A stretch of 13,040 nt of DNA from a bacterium. GTDB lineage: Bacteria > Verrucomicrobiota > Verrucomicrobiae > Opitutales > Opitutaceae. Of this stretch, positions 1 to 7,391 are shown piece after piece. The notes under the pieces were generated by a model. It saw only the letters and a list, made by a program, of their open reading frames with translations. It was not told the origin of the DNA and searched no databases. A program made the translations under genes and the position numbers. The stretch covers positions 1 to 13,040 of the forward strand of contig JAJXYI010000087.1 in NCBI GenBank assembly GCA_021780625.1. The letters run 5' to 3'. Position 1 is the first letter of the stretch, and each line of letters begins with the position of its first letter.

Positions 1-1204
1 ATCTCATGTAGCGCAGAACTGAGCGGGCGAGCGCGGGATTGGTGTAGCACAGCGGCAACGCGTGCTGGAAATGATCGCGCGCACTCGCCTGGACGCCCCA
101 ATCGTAGTCATAGACAGTCCCCTGCGGGATCTTGGTTTCACCGTAGAACGCGCAATAGGTCGCCATTGCCTCGAGCGTATAGGCATGCCACTGCAGTTCG
201 CGGCGCAATGTCGCGTCGCTCTCGCCGCTGAACGTTGGAATCATCTTGCGCCAAAGCCGCCCGAAACCGACGGCCGGCTCCCGGCTCTTGCGCCAGATCG
301 CGGTCGCAGCAGCGATCTCGGTGAACTCGCGTTCCCAGGTGAAACCAATCGCCAATTCGATCGTGCTCTCCGCGCCGGGCGCCAACGCGATGCGCGACAC
401 GAGCGCGAGTTCGTCGCCGTTCGCACTCGCCGCGATTTCGGGCACCGCACCGTCTGGCGACGCCAGTACCTGGAGGAACAGGGACGGCGGAAATCCGTCG
501 TGACGGGAGATCGTATCCGGCGTGGGGCAATCGAGCGGATCGTCGATCTCGCCAATATTATCCGCCTTCGCGATGCCCCGCACCGTGTCGATCGCCGTGA
601 TGTGGCGGTAGCGCATTGCCCTCTGGTCGTGAGGCTGGCGCTGTTGTTGGATGCATTCATAGCGCGCTGTGATTGCTTCGCGGTAAACCAGGGCGAGGGG
701 GCGATCGGCGCGGCTGCGCACGGTGATCCGCACGAGCACCGTGGCGACGCCATCCTGTGGCGTCAGCGACGGTGCCACCTCCAGACGACGCGTGACCACC
801 GCAGCACCGAGATCGTATCCGTATTCTGCCCACCCGCACCCAAACTCGCGCCGGCAGCGCGCCGCGTCAGCAGCGACCGAATCGATACCGACCAGTTCCA
901 CCGTGCGCGGCGCGCTCCCTTCGAACGTCAAGCTCGCCGAATTTGCCCCGGAGTTCGGTTGTGCCCCTTGGTTCAGGCGCGCCCAGGCGCGTTCGCCCGT
1001 GATGAGCTGCAATGCCCCGCTGACGTGGGCGAAGAGCGTCAGGCGATAGTTGCCGAGCAGAAACCAGGGGTCCGGCGGCAGCTTCGCGGGCCGCCCATCG
1101 CGATCGGTGGTGATGGCTGGCAGAGTGCCGGTGTAGCAGAATTTCGGCAGGCCCTGGACGTCGTCGGCCCATTGTCCCAAGCGGGGCAATTCTGTCTTGT
1201 TCAT
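1..1204 (-). CDS. GH94/GH36-like glycoside phosphorylase or hydrolase (partial, C-terminus outside window)
   Basis: The frame is open from ATG at 1204 to the left edge, giving 401 visible residues with no stop, so the C-terminal catalytic part is missing. The first ~310 residues look like a beta-sandwich domain: an early PWFLLGNYRLTLFAHVSGA segment is followed by GERAWARLNQG, as in the N-terminal domains of GH94-type phosphorylases and related GH36-type enzymes. From about residue 330 a helical region begins, with YDYDWGVQASARDHFQ at 365-380 and then NPALARSVLRYM, resembling the start of an (alpha/alpha)6 barrel. No signal peptide is visible, so it is probably cytoplasmic and acts on an imported di- or oligosaccharide. 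It is the sixth gene of the operon, about 67 bases after the phosphotriesterase-like gene, with no obvious Shine-Dalgarno. Fold assignment is fairly secure; whether it is a phosphorylase or a hydrolase is not, because the catalytic barrel is mostly off-window. Confidence 0.65.
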   Translation of the reverse strand, partial: MNKTELPRLGQWADDVQGLPKFCYTGTLPAITTDRDGRPAKLPPDPWFLLGNYRLTLFAHVSGALQLITGERAWARLNQGAQPNSGANSASLTFEGSAPRTVELVGIDSVAADAARCRREFGCGWAEYGYDLGAAVVTRRLEVAPSLTPQDGVATVLVRITVRSRADRPLALVYREAITARYECIQQQRQPHDQRAMRYRHITAIDTVRGIAKADNIGEIDDPLDCPTPDTISRHDGFPPSLFLQVLASPDGAVPEIAASANGDELALVSRIALAPGAESTIELAIGFTWEREFTEIAAATAIWRKSREPAVGFGRLWRKMIPTFSGESDATLRRELQWHAYTLEAMATYCAFYGETKIPQGTVYDYDWGVQASARDHFQHALPLCYTNPALARSVLRYMR

Positions 1205-1271
1205 GAAGTCAGGTCGGTCGGGGTGGTGTTGAGCGCTAACGTGGTCGCAAGATTGGGCGATCAGCCCTGCG

Positions 1272-2240
1272 TCATCGACGGGTTTCGACCGTGCGGAAAC
1301 AGTAGGTCCTGCGGGGCGTTATCACAAAGATTCGTTCCAGCAGGTCGTCGCCGATGCCGGCCGCCTTCATCCGCTCTGAGAAATCTCCCAGCAGGAATTC
1401 GAGGCCCGGACCGCCACCGTACGACTTCCAATACGAACGTTTCGCGGCGTCCATGCCCAACATGATCTGGTCTGGGAAGTCACCCAGCAGACCCAGCAGA
1501 AGATCGAGCGTGGGATTGCCCTGTCCGGACTTCCAACGGAACGCGCTGTCGAATTCGAGCGATACGCCGGTCGCCAGAATCTCGCGATGATAACCCATAT
1601 CCGGTTTTCGGTCCGTGTGAGAAAGGCAGACGTGGCCAAGGTCGACTCCGAGTTCCTTCAACAGGGACACTTGTTCGAGCGCGAGTTCGCCCTGCTCGGT
1701 GTGTGTGAGGATCGGGCAACCCGTTCGCCGATGGGCGGCGGCGGCGGCGGCGAACACGCGCCGCTCCCTAGAGGTGAACTGACGGCCCGTGGCAATCTTG
1801 ATCACCCCTGCCCGGTGGGACGTGCGAGAAACCAAGGGTCCATTGTAATCGTAGGCATCGATGCCATCGACGATGTCCGCCACGAAGAGATCCTCCAATT
1901 CCCGCTCGGTATACACGTGGCTCCAGTGCCCAGGGTCATAATATTTGGCGAGATGGATTCCGGTCGGGGCGACGACATGGACCCCGCTCCCTAGCGAGGC
2001 CGCGGCAAGCTTGCGGACGTTGCGCCCGCTGTCGCAGGGCATCGAATCAATGACCGTCCTTCCGCCAATCTGAAATAGGCGCTTCAACTCATCGATGCAT
2101 GCGTCCGTGTCGTCCAAAAGAAACTCGGGAGTCATCTTGGTGACATAGCAGGAATCGATGATGAGATGCTCGTGCGCATAGGTGACGCCCATCTCTTCGG
2201 CGGGCTTGTCGCCCAAGACTGTTCTGAAGAACGCTGTCAT
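1272..2240 (-). CDS. phosphotriesterase-family metal-dependent hydrolase (possible lactonase)
   Basis: A 322-residue amidohydrolase-superfamily protein of the phosphotriesterase (PTE) group, the usual length for the family. All expected binuclear-metal ligands can be placed: HEH at 23-25, the lysine that becomes carboxylated at 148 (in GVIKIATG), His180 (ILTHTEQG), His208 (CLSHTD) and Asp264 (LGMDAA). PTGIHLAKYY at 92-101 matches the segment after strand 3. The start at 2240 is preferred over in-frame ATGs at 2306 and 2270 because the HEH motif then sits about 20 residues in, and because the FAD oxidoreductase stop (2245-2247) lies 4 bases upstream with GGTGA serving as a weak ribosome site, implying translational coupling. 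Family members hydrolyse organophosphates, lactones or sugar-phosphate lactones. In a sugar operon beside two redox enzymes, a lactonase role is the most reasonable inference but is unproven. Confidence 0.85.
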   Translation of the reverse strand: MTAFFRTVLGDKPAEEMGVTYAHEHLIIDSCYVTKMTPEFLLDDTDACIDELKRLFQIGGRTVIDSMPCDSGRNVRKLAAASLGSGVHVVAPTGIHLAKYYDPGHWSHVYTERELEDLFVADIVDGIDAYDYNGPLVSRTSHRAGVIKIATGRQFTSRERRVFAAAAAAHRRTGCPILTHTEQGELALEQVSLLKELGVDLGHVCLSHTDRKPDMGYHREILATGVSLEFDSAFRWKSGQGNPTLDLLLGLLGDFPDQIMLGMDAAKRSYWKSYGGGPGLEFLLGDFSERMKAAGIGDDLLERIFVITPRRTYCFRTVETRR

Positions 2241-2244
2241 GTCG

Positions 2245-3627
2245 TCACCGGCGGTTGGCCTTCCATTCATCTCGACCGATCTTCGCCTCGGAGGAAGGCA
2301 GCTCAAGGATCGCCCCCTGTTCCCTCAGGAGCGTCTGCAACCTTCCCACCGGCACCTCACGGGCTCCGCACCGGAGCGAAATCGAAAGCGCGGCAGCGGT
2401 GCCGACAGCCTGGCCCATGGCCATTGTCTGAGCCATCGACCGGCAGGATGCATGCGCATCGTGGGTGGCGGAAAAACAGCGACCGGCGACCCATAGTTCG
2501 TCGCGCTGGCGGGGTACAAGCGTGCGGTAGGGCACGTCATAGGCATCACCACCGGGCACATAACCCCAGACCGTTTCCTCGCCGCCGTCCTTCGTGGCGC
2601 GGTGATCTTCGATTGGCGCTCCACACAGGAGGACTCGGTCGTCGAAGCGGGCAACGGACAGGCAGTCTTCCTTGGTCAGCCGGTATTCTCCGTAAACCCG
2701 GCGCGTCTCGCGCACGCCTATCTGGTGAGAAAGCCCGATGATGTTGGACGTGGCGAAACCGGGCACACAATCGCGGAAGAAGCGTTCATACAGGAACGCC
2801 TGTCGCCGTCCTTCCCGCTCGGCGGCCGTGAGCTGCTCGAAATCGGTCGCATCGATGTCCGCCACGCGCACGGCCACGGTCGAAACGCAGCCCCGAGCAT
2901 TCATGGCGTGGAGGCTGCCGCTCTTGCGCGGGAGGGAATGCGTGCCGCGCTCGACGGCATCTGCCATCGCGCGCATGAGCACCTTCTTTCCGCCGGCGCG
3001 CTCGTAGGCATCGAGGTCGACGTCGCTCATGCGAAACGTCGTCGTCAATGTCTGCGCAGGCTCGTGCTCGCCCGCCCGCTCGCAGGCCACACCCGCCAGG
3101 GTGCAGAGGTCTGCGTCGCCTGAGGCGTCGACAAAGCGACTCGCACCGAGACGGAAGAACCCACGTTTCGTGGAGATGACGGCGCCCGTAATCCGGCCGG
3201 CCGCGTCCTGCTCGGCCGCGACGAGCGTGGAATGCAGGAGCACACGGACGCCTGCCTCGGCGAGGAGTTCGTCCCATACGAGCTTAAGTCGCTCCGGGTT
3301 GTAGTTCACACCGGTACCGGCGCCATAGGTGTTGGGACGGAGAAACACCGCACCGGCGGAGTCCAGTGCGTCGACAACGCGGTCGGGCAGTCCGCCCACG
3401 ACCTTTCTTGGCTGCTTCCCGGGCGTGAAGAAACCATAGAACGTGTCCAGCATCTGGGTACTGGACCCGCCAGGAAAGCCATAGCGCTCGATCAAGAGCA
3501 CCGACGCGGCCCCGCAGGCACGCGCGGCAAGAGCGGCACAACAGCCGGCGGTGCCGGCGCCTACGACCAGCACATCGGCCGTGGCCAGCACGGGGATTCT
3601 TTCCAGGACCAGTGGACTGGATGTCAT
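2245..3627 (-). CDS. FAD-dependent oxidoreductase (PF12831-like)
   Basis: A 460-residue flavoprotein. The N-terminal dinucleotide-binding fold carries VVGAGTAG (21-28), a following helix, and an acidic residue at the end of strand 2 (LLIERYGFPGG), which together form a FAD site. The C-terminal FAD-closing segment is also present: ELWVAGRCFSATHDAHAS, then MAQTMAMGQAVGTAAALS, typical of the FAD_oxidored family. No signal peptide or membrane segment is seen, so a soluble cytoplasmic enzyme is expected. It lies 45 bases after the SIS gene and 4 bases before the phosphotriesterase-like gene. PF12831 proteins are common in carbohydrate loci of Verrucomicrobia and Planctomycetes, but their substrates are largely unknown. 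Oxidation of a sugar or sugar acid is inferred from the neighbours only. Confidence 0.85.
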   Translation of the reverse strand: MTSSPLVLERIPVLATADVLVVGAGTAGCCAALAARACGAASVLLIERYGFPGGSSTQMLDTFYGFFTPGKQPRKVVGGLPDRVVDALDSAGAVFLRPNTYGAGTGVNYNPERLKLVWDELLAEAGVRVLLHSTLVAAEQDAAGRITGAVISTKRGFFRLGASRFVDASGDADLCTLAGVACERAGEHEPAQTLTTTFRMSDVDLDAYERAGGKKVLMRAMADAVERGTHSLPRKSGSLHAMNARGCVSTVAVRVADIDATDFEQLTAAEREGRRQAFLYERFFRDCVPGFATSNIIGLSHQIGVRETRRVYGEYRLTKEDCLSVARFDDRVLLCGAPIEDHRATKDGGEETVWGYVPGGDAYDVPYRTLVPRQRDELWVAGRCFSATHDAHASCRSMAQTMAMGQAVGTAAALSISLRCGAREVPVGRLQTLLREQGAILELPSSEAKIGRDEWKANRR

Positions 3628-3672
3628 GAGTTCGAGGGCAATAGCTGAAGCAACCGGAGGCGCTGGCCGGCC

Positions 3673-4455
3673 TCAGGCGGGACCGACGGCAGCGTAGAGT
3701 TTCGCGAGGCGATGGGCATGTTCGTCGTACGCTTCCTCGAACAGCTTGGTCGCCCGGGCACTGCCGACGACTGCCGCGGCACTCAGGACCTTCGGAGGCT
3801 GGCCAGCGGCGGTCAGCCGTGCAGCGACCTCCGCCTTGATCGAATTGACCACCAGAGAGCCGCCGATCGTCGAGCCCGGTGCAACCGGAGTGTCGAGGCC
3901 CGGGATCTTCACCATCGCATCGCCAACAGGCGCGCCCGTGTCGATGACGAGGTCGGCAAAATCGGTGAGCTTCTTTCCGTCGGCCCGACGGGAGGATGAG
4001 GCATCGGCGTGGGCGCGGCTGACGAGTGCGACGACCTTCACGCCGCGCCTTTGGAACTGTTCGGCCATCTCGATAGGCACGACGTTGCACCCGCTCGTTG
4101 ATACAACAAACGCGCTGTCGCGAGGCTCGATCGCGAAATTACGCAAAATGCGTTCGGCGAGTCCGCTCACGTTCTCCAGAAACATCGCCTGCCGCTGTCC
4201 GTTGGCACCCACGACCAGGTTGTGAAAGGACAGTGATAACTCGACGATCGGGTTGAATCCGGGAAAGGACCCATATCGGGGCCACATCTCCTCAACCATC
4301 ATGCGTGAGTGGCCGGACCCGAAGACGTGAACCATGCGCCCGGCCGCGATCGAGTGGGCAAACCAGTCGGCCGCTTGCTCGATCGCAGCAGCCTGGGCTT
4401 GCACGGCGTCGATCATCTGGCGGGCGTGCTGAAGGTAGTCAGTGGTTGGTTTCAT
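3673..4455 (-). CDS. SIS-domain sugar isomerase-like protein (UPF0309/SIS_2 type)
   Basis: A 260-residue protein with a single SIS (phosphosugar-binding) fold. The first half has an N-terminal helix pair and then HVFGSGHSRMMVEEMW (43-58), the phosphosugar loop typical of the SIS_2/UPF0309 group. The second half has VVSTSGCNVVPIEMAE, the Ser/Thr-rich second loop. SIS_2 proteins resemble MurQ-type etherases and GmhA-type isomerases, but the UPF0309 branch has no firmly assigned reaction. The start at 4455 gives the normal N-terminus, 20 bases after the kinase stop. An in-frame ATG at 4485 would overlap the kinase gene and add ten residues, and no clear Shine-Dalgarno separates the two choices. 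Sitting directly behind a ROK kinase, it probably binds or rearranges the phosphorylated sugar that the kinase makes; this is inference. Confidence 0.82.
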   Translation of the reverse strand: MKPTTDYLQHARQMIDAVQAQAAAIEQAADWFAHSIAAGRMVHVFGSGHSRMMVEEMWPRYGSFPGFNPIVELSLSFHNLVVGANGQRQAMFLENVSGLAERILRNFAIEPRDSAFVVSTSGCNVVPIEMAEQFQRRGVKVVALVSRAHADASSSRRADGKKLTDFADLVIDTGAPVGDAMVKIPGLDTPVAPGSTIGGSLVVNSIKAEVAARLTAAGQPPKVLSAAAVVGSARATKLFEEAYDEHAHRLAKLYAAVGPA

Positions 4456-4474
4456 TTTGAAGCGGATTGATTCT

Positions 4475-5386
4475 TCAGCGGGCATCGGGATTGAGCGCCG
4501 TCCAGGCAGCGCCAAACGCCCCTCCCCAGTCTTTGAGTTGCGCGGGAACGATGGGCACTCCTCGTCCCAGCGGACGCCATTCGATCTGTTCCATGCGCCG
4601 TCGTAGCGGATTGAAGAGGACGTCGCCTGCTTGAGCCACTCCACCTCCAATCACGATGCACTCGGGATCGAGGATATTGATGAGCGAACCAAGCGCCGCC
4701 GCCAGAGCATCGACTGAATGCATCCAGAGGCCGAGTGCACGGGGATCACCCGCATCCACGGCGGCGATCAACTCCAGGGTGGATTCAAAACGGCCGCCAC
4801 TGCGTCGGGCCAGCGTGCACTCGCCGATTGCATCCTCGAGTGAACCAGGAGTCCCGACGATGTCCTTTTCACCGTGGCGATGGAGCGACATGTGCCCAAG
4901 GTGGCCCGCACGACCGATCGAACCGGTCAAGAGCCGACCGTCCGTCAGGATCGCGCCGCCCACGCCGGTGCCGAGCGTGAGCATCACGACATTACGCAAG
5001 TCCTTCGCGGCCCCCTGCCACGCTTCCCCCAGGAGCGCCGTATGCGCGTCGTTTACCACCGGAATGGCAAAGTCCCGGGAAAGAAGAGAGCTCCAGTCCA
5101 GGCCTGCCAGTCCGGCGAGGCGTCCTGGCATGCATACGATCTTGCGTTGGTCTGCCGACGCCAGTCCGGGAGCGGCGATGCCGATGCCCGAGAACCGTAT
5201 TCCCAGGTTCTGTTCGATGTGACCGATTTGAGTGCGTACATCTTCGGCAAATGCAGGTGTGCCGTCGGGGTCGGTACAATCCCGGGTCGGAATGACTTCG
5301 CTGCCTTCCATGCGCCCGGTTGCCCTGTCAAACCACGCGCACTTGACCCTTGTTCCCCCGATGTCGATGCCAAGAACGAGATCCAT
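4475..5386 (-). CDS. ROK-family sugar kinase (zinc-motif-less variant)
   Basis: A 303-residue ROK protein without a DNA-binding head, so a kinase rather than a repressor. The ATP phosphate-1 loop is DIGGT (8-12), the likely catalytic base is Asp113 in VVNDAHTALLGE, and the phosphate-2 loop is LGTGVGG (138-144). Two family hallmarks differ. The usual GE-x-GH sugar-contact motif reads GHLGH (161-165), with His in place of Glu. The Cys-rich zinc motif that normally follows is replaced by a Cys-free stretch ending GTPGSLE (178-184). The start at 5386 is preceded by AGAAGGAAAG at good spacing. An earlier ATG at 5419 overlaps the SDR stop as ATGA and would add eleven residues. It should phosphorylate a hexose or hexosamine in the cytoplasm; the sugar is unknown. 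Confidence 0.87.
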   Translation of the reverse strand: MDLVLGIDIGGTRVKCAWFDRATGRMEGSEVIPTRDCTDPDGTPAFAEDVRTQIGHIEQNLGIRFSGIGIAAPGLASADQRKIVCMPGRLAGLAGLDWSSLLSRDFAIPVVNDAHTALLGEAWQGAAKDLRNVVMLTLGTGVGGAILTDGRLLTGSIGRAGHLGHMSLHRHGEKDIVGTPGSLEDAIGECTLARRSGGRFESTLELIAAVDAGDPRALGLWMHSVDALAAALGSLINILDPECIVIGGGVAQAGDVLFNPLRRRMEQIEWRPLGRGVPIVPAQLKDWGGAFGAAWTALNPDAR

Positions 5387-5415
5387 CGTACTTTCCTTCT
5401 GTTGTGGACGGCGCT

Positions 5416-6261
5416 TCATTGGGAAACTCGCGAGGGCGCCGCGCCGCCAGATTCCGGATGAACTGCGGGCGGCAGCTGTCCTTCGCTCACCGACCAGCCT
5501 CCATCGACCGCCAACACCTGCCCGGTTATATATCGCGCAGCGTCCGAAAGCAGGAAGACCGCCGCGCCATCGCAGTCAGCAGGCGTGCCGATCCTGCCGC
5601 CCGCCAGCGGTTGTTTCGTTCTGACAAAGGCAACGATTTCGTCGTCGCTCGCCGCTCGCCGGGCCATCGGTGTCTCCACCAGAGCAGGGGCCAGCACATT
5701 CACGCGTATGTCCTCTTTCGCGTAGTAAGAGGCGATGCTGATACTGAAACCGACAATAGCGGCCTTCGCCGCGGCATATCCGTGCGTCGAAAAATAGACC
5801 GGCGAAGGCCTCCAGCCGAGGACCGACCCCATATTGAGGATGCAGCCACGCGTGCGCTTCTCACGCCACCAGCGGACCGCGGCCCGATTCGAATAGATCA
5901 ACGAAGATAGACTGAGATCCAAGGTCGCCCGCAGCCCGTCATCCGTGAGTTCATGCAAGGGCCCGTCCCCAAATTTCCGGCCACTTCCACCGGCCACATG
6001 ATACAGGCCGTCAAAGGCGCCATATTTCAGGAAGCCCTCTTCGATCGCAGTGGCGGCTGTCGACGGGTCGCACGCGTCGCCCGCGAAAGCGTGACAGCGG
6101 TTCCCCAACTCAGACTGCGCTTCACGCACGCTATCGCGGCTCCGCCCCACCACGACCACACCCCGTGCACCGGCGGCCAGGACCGCGCGGGCAGCCGACA
6201 GGCCCAGCCCGGTCGTGCCACCGACGATCACGATCACTTTGTCTTCCAGCATCCTCATCAT
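5416..6261 (-). CDS. SDR-family NAD(P)-dependent oxidoreductase
   Basis: A 281-residue classical short-chain dehydrogenase. The cofactor loop is GGTTGLG (14-20). The catalytic Ser146 is in NMGSVLGW, and Tyr162 and Lys166 form the YAAAK active site. NAG near residue 90 reads VAGG, and the tetrad Asn appears replaced by Ser117 (DLSLSS), a mild deviation. The C-terminal VLAPALVETPM and ITGQVLAVDGGWSV segments are typical. The last ~20 residues are Pro/Gly-rich and extend past the usual end. It is the first gene of the operon, so its start faces the regulator. ATGs at 6261, 6258 and 6252 are all possible and none has a strong ribosome site. The probable role is oxidation or reduction of a sugar hydroxyl or sugar acid, inferred from context. 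Confidence 0.88.
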   Translation of the reverse strand: MMRMLEDKVIVIVGGTTGLGLSAARAVLAAGARGVVVVGRSRDSVREAQSELGNRCHAFAGDACDPSTAATAIEEGFLKYGAFDGLYHVAGGSGRKFGDGPLHELTDDGLRATLDLSLSSLIYSNRAAVRWWREKRTRGCILNMGSVLGWRPSPVYFSTHGYAAAKAAIVGFSISIASYYAKEDIRVNVLAPALVETPMARRAASDDEIVAFVRTKQPLAGGRIGTPADCDGAAVFLLSDAARYITGQVLAVDGGWSVSEGQLPPAVHPESGGAAPSRVSQ

Positions 6262-6358
6262 GGAACCAGTTCAGCAGCGGCGACAGACGATGACGAGACG
6301 CAACAAATCGGTTTTCTTTGTTTCCGATCTAGTAATTATCCTCTATGGACAGCTCACC
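6262..6358. promoter_or_regulatory. divergent promoter region between the sugar operon and its GntR/LacI regulator
   Basis: This 97-base gap separates two divergent starts and is AT-richer than its surroundings from about 6301 to 6345. TAATTAT at 6333-6339 is a possible -10 element for the regulator, 20 bases before its ATG, but no convincing -35 partner was found. The region must also hold the operon promoter on the minus strand, which I cannot place with confidence. Confidence 0.45.
6307..6328. promoter_or_regulatory. candidate operator: ATCGG-N12-CCGAT inverted repeat
   Basis: A perfect 5-base inverted repeat (6307-6311 and 6324-6328) with a 12-base AT-rich spacer. The match extends to A at 6305 pairing with T at 6330. 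The arms are about 17 bases apart centre to centre, so a dimer would meet both from nearly the same helix face area. It sits in the middle of the divergent promoter, where a dimeric GntR/LacI-type regulator would be expected to bind. A five-base arm is weak evidence by itself. Confidence 0.3.
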
Positions 6359-7357
6359 ATGGCCCGTCCTCGTTCGGCTCGAATCTCGGAGATCAAGACC
6401 AAGCTCATCGCGCGCATACGCGACGGGTTTCACCGGCCAGGTGAACTGTTTCTTTCCAACCGGGCACTCTCGGATCGCTACGGGGTGAGTTATCAGACGG
6501 CGCATATTCTGATGGAAGAGCTGGTCCGAGAGGGCTGGCTCGAACGCAGGCCATCCAGCGGCACCTACATCGCCGGGCGCGAAGAGAAGCTCATCGGCGT
6601 CCAACTGATCTTTTCATCCCGCGCACGCACGCCTGGCAGCTTCGGGGCGAACCTCCTCCAGCGCATGTCCCGCGCTCTAAAGGATGCCGAATTTCCCTCG
6701 GTGCAGACCTGGGCCGAAGGCAAGGTCCCGTTTCGAGCCAGACATCTTCCAGTGCTGTGGGAATGCAGCCACCTGGTTGAGCGCTTCACGAGTGAACGCA
6801 GGTTCTGTCTGTTGCTTCACGACGCGCCACCGCCGGGATTGGCGGCGAGTTACGTCGACTGCGTGAGGACGGATGACTTCTCCGGTGGTGTCTGCGCAGC
6901 GCAAGTTCTCATGCAGAGGCTACGCGACGCCAGGGGATTGGTTGTCCTTGCAGGTCCTAAGGAGGATCGCAGAAGCAGCCAACGAGTGGAGGGTTTCCTC
7001 AAGGTGGCGCCAGATGCCCGGGTCATCTATTCCGGCGGCTGGTTTTTGGAGCACGGGCGTGCCGCTGCCTCCGCTCTTATGAGCGAAAATCTCCGCGGCG
7101 TGTTCTGCTGCAACGACCGACTCGCACAGGGAGTGATTGCCGAGTTTGAAACCAAAGGCGTCCAGCCGATGCCATACGTGGTTGGTTTCGACAACGCGCC
7201 AATTGCGGAAGCGCTGCACCTGTCGACCATCGCAATTCCCTGGGAGCAATTCGCCGCGGAGGCAGTCGACCTCGCCCGGAATCGACTGAACGGTGCCACA
7301 TCCCCGGCGCGGCAGATCATTCTGTCCCTGCGACCCCATATTCGCCTCACAGCATGA
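6359..7357 (+). CDS. GntR-type transcriptional regulator with LacI-like sugar-sensing domain
   Basis: A 332-residue chimeric regulator. Residues ~8-72 form a GntR winged helix-turn-helix: LSNRALSDRYGVSYQTAHIL is the DNA-reading part, and EGWLERRPSSGTYIAG is the wing. The rest is a periplasmic-binding-protein-like ligand domain of LacI type, with LRGVFCCNDRLAQGVI, VVGFDNAPIAEALHLSTIAI and a final Arg-Leu-rich strand, as in LacI-family C-termini. The frame is open farther upstream (ATGs at 6215 and 6290), but the start at 6359 places the winged helix at the normal distance and keeps it clear of the SDR gene. It is divergent from the six-gene operon and most likely responds to the sugar that operon consumes. 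Whether it represses or activates cannot be read from the sequence. Confidence 0.85.
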   Translation: MARPRSARISEIKTKLIARIRDGFHRPGELFLSNRALSDRYGVSYQTAHILMEELVREGWLERRPSSGTYIAGREEKLIGVQLIFSSRARTPGSFGANLLQRMSRALKDAEFPSVQTWAEGKVPFRARHLPVLWECSHLVERFTSERRFCLLLHDAPPPGLAASYVDCVRTDDFSGGVCAAQVLMQRLRDARGLVVLAGPKEDRRSSQRVEGFLKVAPDARVIYSGGWFLEHGRAAASALMSENLRGVFCCNDRLAQGVIAEFETKGVQPMPYVVGFDNAPIAEALHLSTIAIPWEQFAAEAVDLARNRLNGATSPARQIILSLRPHIRLTA

Positions 7358-7380
7358 GACGGCGAAAAACCTCCGTCGCC
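7358..7380. terminator. weak hairpin between convergent genes
   Basis: In the 34-base gap between the regulator stop and the glycosidase stop, GACGG (7358-7362) can pair with CCGTC (7373-7377). Alternatively GGCGA (7361-7365) can pair with TCGCC (7376-7380). Both are short stems with 10-base loops and there is no T-tract, so a terminator role is only suggested by the position. Confidence 0.18.
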
Positions 7381-7391
7381 CAATGCGCCCA

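Noticed and set aside
62..1465. Long plus-strand open frame (467 codons)
   Set aside because: It is antisense to the GH94/GH36-like gene, is Arg-rich with no domain, and runs into the phosphotriesterase gene. The minus-strand translation has clear family motifs, so this is a high-GC shadow.
2166..2741. Plus-strand open frame of 191 codons across the flavoprotein/hydrolase junction
   Set aside because: Antisense to two genes with complete family motifs and compositionally odd; no ribosome site or domain.
5387..5419. ROK kinase start at 5419 with ATGA overlap to the SDR stop
   Set aside because: Tempting as translational coupling, but the ATG at 5386 has a strong AGAAGGAAAG site and begins right at the kinase fold; the extra residues look like leader DNA.
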